Source: Macquaria australasica
Taxonomy: Eukaryota > Chordata > Actinopteri > Centrarchiformes > Percichthyidae
Assembly: GCA_005408345.1 (NCBI GenBank)
Contig: SEMN01000175.1
Location: 589,001-653,000 of the forward strand
DNA: 64,000 nucleotides
Reading direction: 5' to 3'
Positions 39,547 to 51,104 of the stretch are shown here, one piece after another. The notes under the pieces are model-generated. The model saw only the letters and a list, made by a program, of their open reading frames with translations, was not told where the DNA came from and did no database searches. Position 1 is the stretch's first letter, and each line of letters starts with the position of its first letter. The translations under genes were made by a program, and so were the position numbers.

Positions 39547-40857
39547 CTTAAATGAGAGAAAAAAAGGTCAGGGTTCAGGCTGAGGTTAAGGCTGGGGGGT
39601 GAGTAAGTGAAGCAGAGCAGCAACCTTCTACGGAACGGGTGTCATCCATCTTAAAAACTTCAAAAGGACTCATGTCTGATGGGCAGTTGTTCCTGACACC
39701 TAAACCAGGAATGGTCAGATGAATAATGTCCATGTTGATGTCTGAGACAGCTGAAGTCTCAGCTCTTTAGGAGTTCAAAGTGATCCCATATAATTCCCGC
39801 TGCAACTAACTGTCTGAGTAGCATCCTGCAATTACCAGAAGGATGAATGAAAGAATGTATGACCCCAGCACTTACAAGACTTTAGTGAAGTAACTGCAGA
39901 GACATCTTTTTATTATTCTATGAGTTTAGCTTAGATCATAATTCTATAAAACTCAAACAAGGATTTTAGTTAAAAAATAAAATGTATGTGAAATAATTTT
40001 CACCAAGCCCTTTCTAAACTCTCAGCGTCTCTCTTGGGAAACACCCAAGTTACTTTATTCTCAAGCTGATTCGTTGTGACTTCAAAGAAACCAAATAACT
40101 ATAAATGTATTTCTGTTGCTTCAACATCTGGTATCATCCAAACAAAATATTTATTTAAATTTCCTCACACAGCTTTATGAGTTTTCCTTCTGTATGCATC
40201 CAGCCTTTTGCCACTCCACCACACATACTTGGAGGAGACATACATAGATAAAGACCCCCACTGGGGTCTTGTTGGAAGTCTGATTTATGACCTCTAATAT
40301 CGTCTCTGTGCTGCCAGGAGCCTGGTGCTTAACAACTCAGTAAATAAAACTTGTAGAGGGGTGATATGAGACACTGCCACAATGGAATTCAGCCCCCTTT
40401 TGAGCTACAACTGAGTTACTGTCAGCATCACTGATAACCTCAGTGGGAATTCTACCACTCCTTTTGGCACTCAACCATCTCTCACTAGGCAGATTTCTTC
40501 ATGCTAAAGGTAATGAGCAACCCAGTCCAAATGATGCACTGAACTATGTTTTAATTTTAATTTACTGGACAAGTGGTTCTACAATAGAAGCTCTAACATA
40601 ATTGTACTGTAATCAAGGATGTGAAAATGTTTGATTAACAGGTACAATTGAGGACAAGCAGGAAAAATGCTTTCACTATTAGATAACAATGGAAGTATAG
40701 TGTCCAACAAATCTGAAGCCATTCCAGTAAGCATCATATGTTTGTGACTAAAATTATAATTATAAAATCCTACATCTACCAATAAAGACTCACTGATATG
40801 CATTCTTACTGGACAGCATTTCACCTGTTGTACGACAACCTTATTTCCTCAAATTAC
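39547..40857 (-). other. neo1 intron between Ig2 and Ig3 exons
   Basis: This is a 1.3-kb phase-1 intron bounded by gtaattt and tttaag. It contains no ORF of note and no repeat that I recognise. A short hairpin, aagacccc-cact-ggggtctt, lies near 40252-40271. Confidence 0.85.
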
Positions 40858-41133
40858 CTGGCAGTATCTGGAGCTGGGCCTCGTCGCTGGACTTGGACGA
40901 CCCCACATTTTCCACCAGACAGCGGTAAAGGCCGTCGTCGGCCTCGGAGGCGTTGCTGATCACCAGGGCTCCGCTGGGCAGCTGGACCAGCCTGGTGCTT
41001 AGCTCCAGTGGCTGGCGGTCTTTCTCCCACCGAGTGAAGGGCACCAGATCTGAGTTGACCTCACATACCATCACCTGGCTGTTCCCTAGATGCACAGAGG
41101 TCGGCGATGGCTGGCTGGCAAACCTGGGCATCC
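40858..41133 (-). CDS. neo1: neogenin exon encoding immunoglobulin domain 2 (partial gene)
   Basis: This 276-bp exon encodes the second Ig-like domain of neogenin, a single-pass receptor for netrins and RGM proteins in axon guidance and BMP signalling. The translation begins MPRFASQPSP, keeps the Ig cysteines (VMVCEV and GLYRCLVEN) and the core Trp (TRWEKD), and contains LPSGALVISNA, which matches neogenin more closely than its paralogue DCC. The acceptor is ctttcag and the donor is CCAG|gtaattt. The exon enters with two bases of a split codon and leaves one base that pairs with the next exon (phase 1). There is a potential N-glycosylation site, NAS. Family assignment is from remembered vertebrate NEO1 and DCC proteins. 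Whether this is the neo1a or neo1b copy cannot be told from the sequence alone. Confidence 0.93.
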
Positions 41134-41559
41134 CTGAAAGACAACCACAGGACAAGAATATAAAACACTCACTTCCAAAGTCAACAGAATGACAAATATT
41201 TCTGTAATATTTCAGAGGTGGAAAGAAATAAAGGTCACAAACAAAAAGAATTCATACATTAAAAGGTCCTGAAAATATGTTTTCTCCTCAGTTTCTTAGA
41301 ACGATGGGATTCTACATGACACAATTTTCTGCTCTTCAGTTACAACAGTTTTGGTTATTTGATTTGTGATTTGAAGGAGATGTCACATACTTCCGTGCAC
41401 TAATCAGGATTTAGCAACATCTGAATCAAAATCGGATGACCGTTAGTGAATTGTTTGGTCATTGTCAATAAAATCTGATTAAACCATGCCCACAATGTCC
41501 TGATGAAGCAGAGTAGCTGAGTATTTGAGTGTTAACTCTTGATAAATAATACTGACGAC

Positions 41560-41880
41560 CCCCTCCACCCAGACACTAGGTGTCCCTGTGTTCTTTTGGT
41601 TGTCTTTTGCAGGTGCTGAGTAGAGGGTCATCAGCAGCATGAGCTACACCTGGGCCGGTGTGCTCTGCCCTATAAGTATCTTCATCATTTTGGCAGTCGA
41701 TCTTTCTGGAAGATCTCCGCTCCCTTGGCGGCCATGGCAGCGGCATTTGGTTTTGCTTTGTTTTGTGTTGTATACACTGTTGCACCTTAGTTGACTTTTG
41801 TTTTTGTAAATAAATACTTTTTCTTAACTTGTGTTGTCTGCCTGCTTTGTCTCAGTCTTTGAGCCAGGCTGTGACGATAT
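41560..41880 (+). repeat. possible solo LTR
   Basis: The segment shows a TATA-like box (ctataagtatc near 41670), an AATAAA signal (about 41808), a T-rich stretch, and an ending ctcagtctttgagccaggct that resembles R-U5 ends of fish Gypsy-type LTRs recalled from memory. I could not define terminal TG...CA or a target duplication, and no internal retroelement sequence flanks it. Treat it as a weak call. Confidence 0.3.
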
Positions 41881-43363
41881 AGATGTTCTAACTTTCGTTG
41901 TTGGTTATTTAGTCATGAATACTTAATGTTAAATACTTGAGATTTAAAACCAAGTTTTCAGGGGCTTTAATGCAGACATTATAAAAGCAGCTGAATTTAA
42001 AATTACTGCTTTTTTAAAGATCCACCACTTTCAGACTAATGGCAGTAGGGGAATCCTGACGCTTGTGACTTGAGAAAAAGGTTATGGTTAAGTTATGGTT
42101 ATTCAATTTCACTTATTCAACTTTCAACTATATTTATTTTCAAAACATTTGGAAGTAAGTCCTACGTTTACTGAGTCAGATTGGAAAAACACACATACTG
42201 ATCCTGGACCTTTAACACAGCAGCTATAGTTAGAAAGTTATAATCTTCAGAGCTGAAAAACATAACAGCATATTGGACGCGACATCTTGCAATCCATATT
42301 CAGGATAGATTCTCAGGAGTGGAAACGGCCAAAAAATTTAACCCCCACCCACCCCAGACCTCTTGCACAAACAAATTCTCATGCACACACACACAACCAC
42401 AAACAGTTGTGTAGCACAATTACTTATTCTCGATGGTGGATGTTAATTTGCCACGCAGAGCAGGAGACACACAGCACTAATTAAAAAAGGCTGGATCCAC
42501 AGGCCGTTTGTGCTGCTGTACCCCAACTTTCATCTCAACGCAAAATAATTATTTCCTGCGTTTGAAGCCATTGATCTGAAACCAACACTCCCGGGCCACG
42601 TTCGAAACAATCGCACACAATGGCTTCAATTAAAAATAATTTACAATGTGTAAACTGCAAATGGTATTCTTGGGTTTATTAGTGAAGAAGGAAGAGTTGT
42701 TTTTAAAAAGTAAGAAGGCCACTCCATCTACGATAAAAAGAATATCAAGCTGTGTTATTACCACGGGGGGCCTCTTGAGTTTTTGGGCTGACTGTGGTTG
42801 TCTCCTTGGTAATGTGTGCGTGTGAGAAAAATGAATGGATAGAAATATGTGTGACTAAGGATGAAAAAAAGAGGCTTGTGTCAGTGTGTGTTTATCTGTT
42901 TATGAATGCAAGCTTGCCTGCTGTAACTGTGTTCTTATGAAGGAAGTGAAGCTGAAGACTTGCTGAGTGACAATTTGGTGTCTCTGCCCCCTCTCACCTG
43001 CAGACAGCTCTTCAAATCCCCTGCGAAGAGTGGCTCCAGGGTAAATCACACTTTAAGATAAGGCCCCAACAGCTACAGACTCTCCTCTGGCCCGGGCCAA
43101 CACGCACAGCTTCTCTGAGTATATCTCAGCACAATAGTTCAGCTAATATGAGCTTAGCCGATTTCAGTGCTGATATTTTTGTATCAAATCTGCCAATCAC
43201 CTTCTGTATAATCATGCCAGGGTAGAAAAAAAGCCTCAGCTGAATCATTTAGATTAGAGTCACTGGAGCTCTGCCCTGAATCAAATACTTTTTTTATGAT
43301 TAGCAGCTGTAGCACAGGGTGAGTAATCAGTCTAGCCAGCGTTAGGGGGAATTCTGGGATATA

Positions 43364-44967
43364 CAGTGGGGCAAAAAAGTATTTAGTCAGCCACCAATTG
43401 TGCAAGTTCTCCCACTTAAAAAGATGAGAGAGGCCTGTAATTTTCATCATAGGTATACCTCAACTATGAGAGACAAAATGAGAAAAAAAATCCAGAAAAT
43501 CACATTGTCTGATTTTTAAAGAATTTATTTGCAAATTATGGTGGAAAATAAGTATTTGGTCAATAACAAAAGTTCATCTCAATACTTTGTTATATACCCT
43601 TTGTTGGCAATGACAGAGGTCAAACGTTTTCTGTAAGTCTTCACAAGGTTTTCACACACTGTTGCTGGTATTTTGGCCCATTCCTCCATGCAGATCTCCT
43701 CTAGAGCAGTGATGTTTTGGGGCTGTCGCTGGGCAACACGGACTTTCAACTCCCTCCAAAGATTTTCTATGGGGTTGAGATCTGGAGACTGGCTAGGCCA
43801 CTCCAGGACCTTGAAATGCTTCTTACGAAGCCACTCCTTCGTTGCCCGGGCGGTGTGTTTGGGATCATTGTCATGCTGAAAGACCCAGCCACGTTTCATC
43901 TTCAATGCCCTTGCTGATGGAAGGAGGTTTTCACTCACAATCTCACGATACATGGCCCCATTCATTCTTTCCTTTACACGGATCAGTCGTCCTGGTCCCT
44001 TTGCAGAAAAACAGCCCCAAAGCATGATGTTTCCACCCCCATGCTTCACAGTAGGTATGGTGTTCTTTGGATGCAACTCAGCATTCTTTCTCCTCCAAAC
44101 ACGACAAGTTGAGTTTTTACCAAAAAGTTCTATTTTGGTTTCATCTGACCATATGACATTCTCCCAATCCTCTTCTGGATCATCCAAATGCTCTCTAGCA
44201 AACTTCAGACGGGCCTGGACATGTACTGGCTTAAGCAGGGGGACACGTCTGGCACTGCAGGATTTGAGTCCCTGGCGGCGTAGTGTGTTACTGATGGTAG
44301 CCTTTGTTACTTTGGTCCCAGCTCTCTGCAGGTCATTCACTAGGTCCCCCCATGTGGTTCTAGGATTTTTGCTCACCGTTCTCGTGATCATTTTGACCCC
44401 ACGGGGTGAGATCTTGCGTGGAGCCCCAGATCGAGGGAGATTTTCAGTGGTCTTGTATGTCTTCCATTTTCAAATAATTGCTCCCACAGTTGATTTCTTC
44501 ACACCAAGCTGCTTACCTATTGCAGATTCAGTCTTCCCAGCCTGGTGCAGGTCTACAATTTTGTTTCTGGTGTCCTTTGACAGCTCTTTGGTCTTGGCCA
44601 TAGTGGAGTTTGGAGTCTGACTGTTTGAGGTTGTGGATAGGTGTCTTTTATACTGATAACGAGTTCAAAGAGGTGCCATTAATACAGGTAACGAGTGGAG
44701 GACAGAGGAACCTCTTAAAGAAGAAGTTACAGGTCTGTGAGAGCCAGAAATCTTGCTTGTTTGTAGGTGACCAAATACTTATTTTACAGAGGAATTTACC
44801 AATTAATTCATTAAAAATCCTACAATGTGATTTCCTGGATTCTTTCCCCCCATTCTGTCTCTCATAGTTGAAGTGTACCTATGATGAAAATTACAGGCCT
44901 CTCTCATCTTTTTAAGTGGGAGAACTTGCACAATTGGTGGCTGACTAAATACTTTTTTGCCCCACTG
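43364..44967 (-). mobile_element. full-length Tc1-like DNA transposon with long inverted terminal repeats
   Basis: This 1604-bp element is flanked by TA (43362-43363 and 44968-44969). Both ends start with cagtggggcaaaaaagtatt in inverted orientation. Similarity continues inward for roughly 200 bp (about 43364-43565 and 44765-44967) with a repeated aaataagtatttggtca motif at the inner edge, which matches the inverted-repeat/direct-repeat arrangement of fish Tc1 elements. The transposase is on the minus strand, the same sense as neo1. The outer roughly 90 bp of the two repeats are almost identical, which suggests a fairly recent insertion. Confidence 0.95.
43579..44601 (-). pseudogene. Tc1-like transposase with one premature stop
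   Basis: The start codon is at 44601 (MAKTKELSKD, the usual Tc1 N-terminus) and the natural stop is at 43579, giving a 340-codon frame. A TGA at codon 44 (44472-44470) interrupts the first helix-turn-helix, right after KSTVGAII. Everything after it is open. The DDE domain has Asp in VIWSDETKIEL, Asp in FQHDNDPKHTA and Glu in DLNPIENLWRE, with 34 residues between the last two (DD34E). An internal Met (codon 71, 44391) begins a 270-residue open frame that keeps the catalytic domain but lacks most of the DNA-binding region. The single lesion points to recent inactivation. Confidence 0.93.
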
Positions 44968-46094
44968 TATATCAGACTTTCAATGAAGATTTAATTTATA
45001 AAGAAAAATAGATTAAAAGTTTAAAAAAAAAACATTTTATCACAGGTTATGTAGCTGTAGTCAGGAGGATATAATGGTAGATCCATAATGGTGGTGTTTA
45101 CTGTAATAATGAATCCACTGAATGTGAATGTCATGTTCTTTTACACTATAAATTGTAAGCTAATATATCCTCTCAGATGGTCTTTTATCTTTCCAGTTAT
45201 GCTGATTAATATCATTATCTTGAAGATATTAACAAAATGTACATTATTTTATCTGTTAGGTATTGTATTGCTTTCCATTTGATTCCGTGTGTGTATGTGT
45301 CACTCAGCTTCAGTGGAGTGGTCCTCAGCATCTTTTTGATTTTGATTGGCATTATATGTTTTTTGTGCTAAGAAATGACACATTAATAAACTTTATTCAA
45401 TGCTCAAAGTGGACAAAATGGGATGGCTGGTATCGGATGTTGAACAAAAGGCCAATATCTGCTCAACATACTGATATGTTTGTCTCATTTTACTTCACAA
45501 ATATGAATGACATTAGCTTATACTGCCCACAAGATACTGAACAATTCAGCATTCGAATCTTCATGTATCCACAAAGCAAAATAAACACTTGTAGTTATTC
45601 TAAGCAAAGATCAAACAACGTAGCTGTCTTGGCTCATTGCCTAACTGTACCAATCTGATAAAGACAAACTAGAGGCACTCTCTACATAGGAACGGAAATC
45701 CTTCGGCCCATGGTGCAATGACATTTCAAAAGATGAGGTTGAAGACGATGCCCTGAGCTAATGCGCCCCAGGTCTAATAACTATATTTACTAGATATACC
45801 CACGACTTTGTGTAACAGCTTAAGACTTGACATTTGGCCCAAAGAGGTTACAGAAGAGAGCCCTGAAAGTCATCTGCAGACATGACAAGAAATTATCGTT
45901 CCACAAAGACTGAATCTTTGCAGAGAGGACAGAAAGCATTGTCCCCTCACAACTTCAAATTGTTGTGAGCACTTTCTGACTCAGTCTGCAGTGACTCGGC
46001 TGTGCTTCCAGGTTTCAATCGACTTATCCTTTGTTCCTCCAGCCTCATCACATCTCTCCAGGCTGAGTTCATCAGTTTGCTGGGTCTTAAGGGT

Positions 46095-46096
<2 letters not shown>

Positions 46097-46133
<37 letters not shown>
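46097..46133. repeat. (GT)n microsatellite
   Basis: A perfect GT array of about 37 bp ending in gagagagc. Confidence 0.97.
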
Positions 46134-46139
<6 letters not shown>

Positions 46140-47394
46140 CGAGTGTATGTGGGGATCCTAACTCACACAGGCATGACTTAAGATGTAGCCATGCCATTTT
46201 GCAACAGCCAGTGTTAATGAAGTGGATGCTTCACATTATGATGTCTCAAACATGTATGCGTGTGGTCATGCATGTGTGTTATGTGGACTAGCTAAAGTGT
46301 ACATAAGCACATTAAGTGTGGGTGTAGGCAGATGGGAAGTGGCGAGTGTCGATGCTAACACTATTGATTCCAATTAATCACAATTCTCCATTTAAATCGA
46401 CTGGATGGGAGCTTCATTTTCCACACCCTTGCTCAGCACCATCTATTGGACAGAAGTGCTGTACTGCCAATCTCAACACTTATTACCAGAGTGTGATAAG
46501 GCCAAATGATTCCAAGAGAGCAATAATGTCTCAGTGGTGGAAACACAACATTGGAGAGAGTTTTATGCTTATGTTTTTCTGTTCATTTGATACAGCATAA
46601 ATGAGAGCGAAATGTGACTCTGCTCATCTTATTGTGCCTCCAAACAACATTTTCCTAGAAAATAAAGCGGTTAAGCAAGTGGTGGCACCAAATGCCTCCT
46701 TTGTGAAGAGTGGTTAGTTAGATTTAGCAAACCCTACATCATCTGCTTGGCTTTGCCAGCAGAGCTTATAATCATATGAATGCTAATGAATGACTGTGTC
46801 CATCATTGGATGGAGATTAGCAGAAAAGAACTGTGCTGCAGAGAGCTACGAACAGGCATAACGACTGTCTACCCCGCATCAGAGCAAAACTGAGTGCAAC
46901 TACGCATGCACATACACATGCATGCTCATACACAGACATACACTTCAATCACACAGTTGGATTCCTACTATTCTTAATTAAAATCAGGTATGGAATAGCA
47001 ATGAGCAGCTTAATGGAATATGCAGAAGGCTTCAAGGATCTCCCTCTAGATTCAACTGAATTAGTAACCGGCTGCTGAATGGCTGCCTTTCACCTTGGAT
47101 CAAAAATACAGCCGTGCTCTATGTTACATTTTCAAGCAGAGTCAGTTTAAGTAATTAAGGAAAAAAACTGAAATTGGCTTTCATTTTGGAGCTGCTCAGA
47201 GAGCTTATACATCCTTATATGGCTCTGGCCTGACAAAGTGCTGTGTTTGGATTGGTAACATGAAAAAAAATAAAAAATTTTCCACTGTGAAAATCTGGAA
47301 TGTAAACCAAAATGTTTTTTTTTAAAAATCAAGCGATAAAAAAAGTGGGCACAGTTAATGCATCAGAGCATGCTCATATTTTCCAAGCCATTTA

Positions 47395-48029
47395 GACTCT
47401 AAAGGCCTTTACACACCGGGGGTGTTTTCTTCGTGCGATAAATTCGCACGTCAATATATCTTTTTCAAACTGTTGTTTTTCTCACAAGTATTTTCACACA
47501 GAACACGAATATTATGCAGTGGAAAAGCGACAATTTTCTTGAGTTTTCTCACGGCAAATAAAGGCATCAACCAATCATGTTGTGCAGAACGGACGTCACG
47601 TCACAACTTCTAATGACAATGGCAGACCTGTTGATTGTTTGTGTTTCTCATCACCCTGTATTATATGACAAAGGACATAAAAATTATAAAGACAATGAAC
47701 TCAAGGATGACGTGTGGAGTAGCATCGCCGAATGCAGGATAGTGAGTAGCTTATGTAGTTTACTTTTGGATGTAGTAGAGTTGGTTGCAAGGCAGCCGTA
47801 TCATAGCAGGTTTGGCTCGTCATTTTAATAAAATGCGGTAGGCGCTCTGTGTAGCTTTTACCTGGGTACTGCACACAGACTACCCAAAGTAACATAAGAG
47901 ACTGGAGCATACGTAGGCTTTATATGAGTGTATATTTTTTCACAAATTGGCATTGCTGCCGGCATGAATAGTTTTGATTTTTGTGTCTTTTATTTGTCAC
48001 GTCCCCGGTGTGTAAAGGCCTTTAGAGTC
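47395..48029. mobile_element. PIF/Harbinger-like non-autonomous element carrying a MADF exon
   Basis: This 635-bp unit is bounded by a perfect 27-bp inverted repeat (47395-47421 and 48003-48029). The core, aaggcctttacacaccgggg, resembles remembered Harbinger-type termini of fish. The outermost bases (gactctaaa / tttagagtc) are also inverted, so the usual 3-bp TWA duplication cannot be assigned. No DDE transposase frame is present. The interior encodes a MADF-like segment, the companion DNA-binding protein of PIF/Harbinger elements. It is therefore most likely a deletion derivative mobilised in trans. Class assignment rests on the TIR and MADF together. Confidence 0.75.
47619..47741 (+). pseudogene. 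MADF (Myb/SANT-like) domain fragment inside the Harbinger-like element
   Basis: Starting at ATG 47619, the translation is MADLLIVCVSHHPVLYDKGH followed by KNYKDNELKDDVWSSIAECR. This matches the first half of a MADF domain (pattern LYD..H..YKD...KD..W..IA). Such domains bind DNA and assist the transposase in PIF/Harbinger elements. Homology stops at a good splice-donor word, gtgagt (47742-47747), so this looks like exon 1 of the element's accessory gene with later exons lost. The frame reads on to a stop at 47828 with no similarity. An upstream in-frame Met at 47577 exists but lies outside the domain. Confidence 0.7.
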
Positions 48030-49177
48030 AAAGAGGAGGGTCTTCTCTCTAGATTCAACATTTTGAAATCATGAACAATCAGAAGGAAGAAATAAATCAA
48101 GACAGACAAAGATCCACATTTCTACACTGATAGCAGAATCAGTAGACCAGAATGTAACACAGCCACAACTGTGACTCTCATTCTTATCATGCTATTATTT
48201 CCAGTACTTTGCACTCTTTCTCCCCCTCTGAATTCAACAAGTTCACACCCATTCTCTGGTGGTTGGTGAAAGCCATTCTGGGAAATGCAGGAAATCAATA
48301 CCTGAAATTAAAGTACACAAGTCAGGTTGAAGGAAAGTGGGTACACTAAAAAAGTAAATTAAAGCCCTTCATGTCAGAATAATTCCTAGAATGCACTGAC
48401 TAACAAATTGATATTTATTGGTGTATGACCATCCAAAGGTAGAATAGTTGTCCTTCAAAGCACAATAATGACACATTCGCTGGCTCTACCTTTCCCTGCA
48501 ACACTGTCCTCCCTTATCAACACATCTATTACCGACAGAAGAACCACAATCCTATTGCTGGTGCATTTATGAATTTCACAAAACCAGACAGAGGCAAATC
48601 AAGTTTGCTGAGCCAAAAAAGACCAATTTCAGTCAGCGAGGTGGTAGATTCAACCCCAGATGAAGAGTAAATTAGACAGAGTGTGAAGACGTCCAATCAA
48701 TGGCAATGAAAATCCGAGACTCTGAGGTGAATGGGGGAGTGTCAGGGTAGTCAAGTAGTCCAAAAAAAGACAATAATATCTATTAGATGTACTGGCTTTG
48801 AGAAGTGTGTGCTTAGGCAAGGTCGAAATGTAGTTCCCTGCTGTAAAATCCCTCTGTACAATATGTACTTTGCTTTATTCAGTTCAGTGCCTCCTTTCTG
48901 TTCATGCTCCCTTTAAGGCCAGCTGCAGCGTAAGTGATAATTAATTCTCTAATTGAAGGTTTCAGAGCTTCAGGGGAGAATATTTCTAAGGGCTTCCTCC
49001 ATTACAGCAAATCATGCCATTCAGCCCACATACTTAAGGTTACATTCTCACAGTAAAACAATGAAGTATTCACGCCTTATTGATATTTTGTACTTTGAGA
49101 GGATTTCAAATGTAGGCTACAATTTAAACAGAACTCCACTCGGTCAAAGGGAAACTCTTATAAGTTATGCACATTTC

Positions 49178-49390
49178 ACTGAGTTACCAGTTTATTAGGT
49201 AGACCAGCACAATCTAATACAATCCAATACAGTCACAACTGCAATACATCCTACCTTTGTAAAGCCTAACATTTTGTTGGCTCTGAGTGAGAGAACTCTT
49301 CTTTTAATTATCTGGTAATTTTTGACCATGTAGTTTGTGGTGATGTTGGTGATGTATTGGAAACTATTGTTTTCTTACATTCTGTACACC
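49178..49390. repeat. probable fragment of a teleost MITE (agtttattaggt terminus)
   Basis: The segment starts actgagttaccagtttatta and continues with aatctaatacaatcc and actgcaatacatcctacctt. This order resembles one end of a common fish miniature transposon whose other end is the inverted copy. I do not see the opposite terminus here, so it appears truncated. The right boundary is approximate. Confidence 0.45.
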
Positions 49391-51068
49391 TCACGTGTAA
49401 ATGGGGGTTGTTAAAATATCAAAATCACCTTCATTTTAAAGCAAGTCAAATACAACACCACCAAAAAAAAGACCACACAGTTACATCGACACCTCTCTTG
49501 ACAGTCTCAACAAAGACTGAATATTATAAACTTAATTGTGGGGATATTGTATTGGATTGTGTTTGCTTGTACAGGGGCACATTATGAATTAGTAAATCAG
49601 CGTAATTTTAAAATACAGAAAAATCTGACATATCTTGTTCTGTTTAGAATACTAGTTTAAAGTTGTAAAAAAAAAAAAAACTAGACACTTCACTCATTTG
49701 AGTGTTATGCATCCAATTTCAGGGTTTACGTTTTTACTTTTAAGACTGGATTAAAAAGCCAATGGGACGATTACATCTGGGTTTCTGAGAAAGCAGCGTG
49801 GGGCAAAATGTTCACAGGGTTTAATGCTAGAAAATAAACCTCCCATTGGTAAAGCATTGGTTATGTGTGATTATTGGTACATTAATGCACTCTGTATGTG
49901 AATGCAAGTTTGTGTGCATAAGCACGGGCAACACCATGGAAGCTGCTGGGCAGTAAAGAGCAGTCAGTTGCATAAAACACTGATGTCTGCTCTGACAAGA
50001 CAAGTGCTTATATTTCTCCTTTGCTTTATCTGTTTTCTAACTTTAATTGTTGTATTGTAAAAGCCACTCAAACGCATTCCCTCCAAACAACACAAAGACA
50101 ACACTGTTCACCCCCGTTATCACTCTTAATAAAAGGCTCTTAAGGGTTTATGGTTCACAGAAAAAAGATTATTCTATCTCTCTAATGCAGCCAAGATCAT
50201 TGTGAAATTTAGCTTTGAGGGGTGGTGCTTTAGCGATGTTCTTAAGTGGCTGTGCATGTTACATGAAAACCACAGCATGAATTCTTTATATCCTACGCCA
50301 AGACGAAGTTTGCTTTTGTTTCTTTTGGTTGAATATGAATATGGGATGTGGTCAAAAATGGGGCTGATTTAAGTATTTTACAAAGAAAACCTCTGTTTAA
50401 TTACAAAGTTTGTACGGCCTGATAGGGAAAGATATAACAGACGTATAGCCACCAATTTATGAGAAAGACTGTGGGTGTTCAGCTAAAAATACATATAAAC
50501 TTGCAAGTTTAAATCTGTACAATCAACAAGGAGGGAAGGAAAACCGAGTTTCATACTAAACAAAGTCAAGAGAAGTGAGGGAAACAGAAACTTGTCTGCT
50601 CAGGTTCTTCACTCGCTCCACCGTAAAAAGGTAACAGCAACCTTCATCCCATCGGGGGGTGACAGGTGGATGGTCTCCCGTGATTGACAAGAATGAAAAC
50701 AGGATTAATGAATGACTGTGTGTTGGAATCTAGTAGAGAAGTCACTGAGGCACTTCATCATGTATGAAGCCTGACAAGCCTGACGTACTGTGGACATGAT
50801 GAAATGCATCTGGCTGGTGTCATCACAACATATTTGTCTTTTTCACCAACAGGGAGGGATGACTGCCATAACAGAAATTATGTTGAACCATAAAAATTGT
50901 TTAAATCTCATTTATCAAACATGTTCAGTTTCCATCTGATCCAAACAGCGGTCTGTTAACAGAAACATAACAATGACACCAGTTTACAACTGAGCTAAAA
51001 ATAGAACTGCTCTCTCCAATAACCCTTTGGCAGGCTGAAACATGTAATAAACAATAAGCTTAATACAT

Positions 51069-51104
51069 GCCACAGTCTTTCCACAGAGTTGGAAAGACTG
51101 TGGC
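51069..51104. repeat. perfect 14-bp inverted repeat (hairpin)
   Basis: The arms gccacagtctttcc (51069-51082) and ggaaagactgtggc (51091-51104) are exactly complementary around an 8-base loop, acagagtt. The function is unknown. It could be a small palindrome of replication origin or a foldback relic. Confidence 0.9.

Noticed and set aside
43952..44620. A 222-residue plus-strand open frame
   Set aside because: It is the antisense shadow of the Tc1-like transposase and shows no domain of its own.
45263..45960. A 131-residue frame, followed by a stretch resembling the C-terminal end of a LINE RT (QKRALKVICRHDKK)
   Set aside because: The open frame has no domain. The LINE resemblance is a single short segment with stops and too weak to call.
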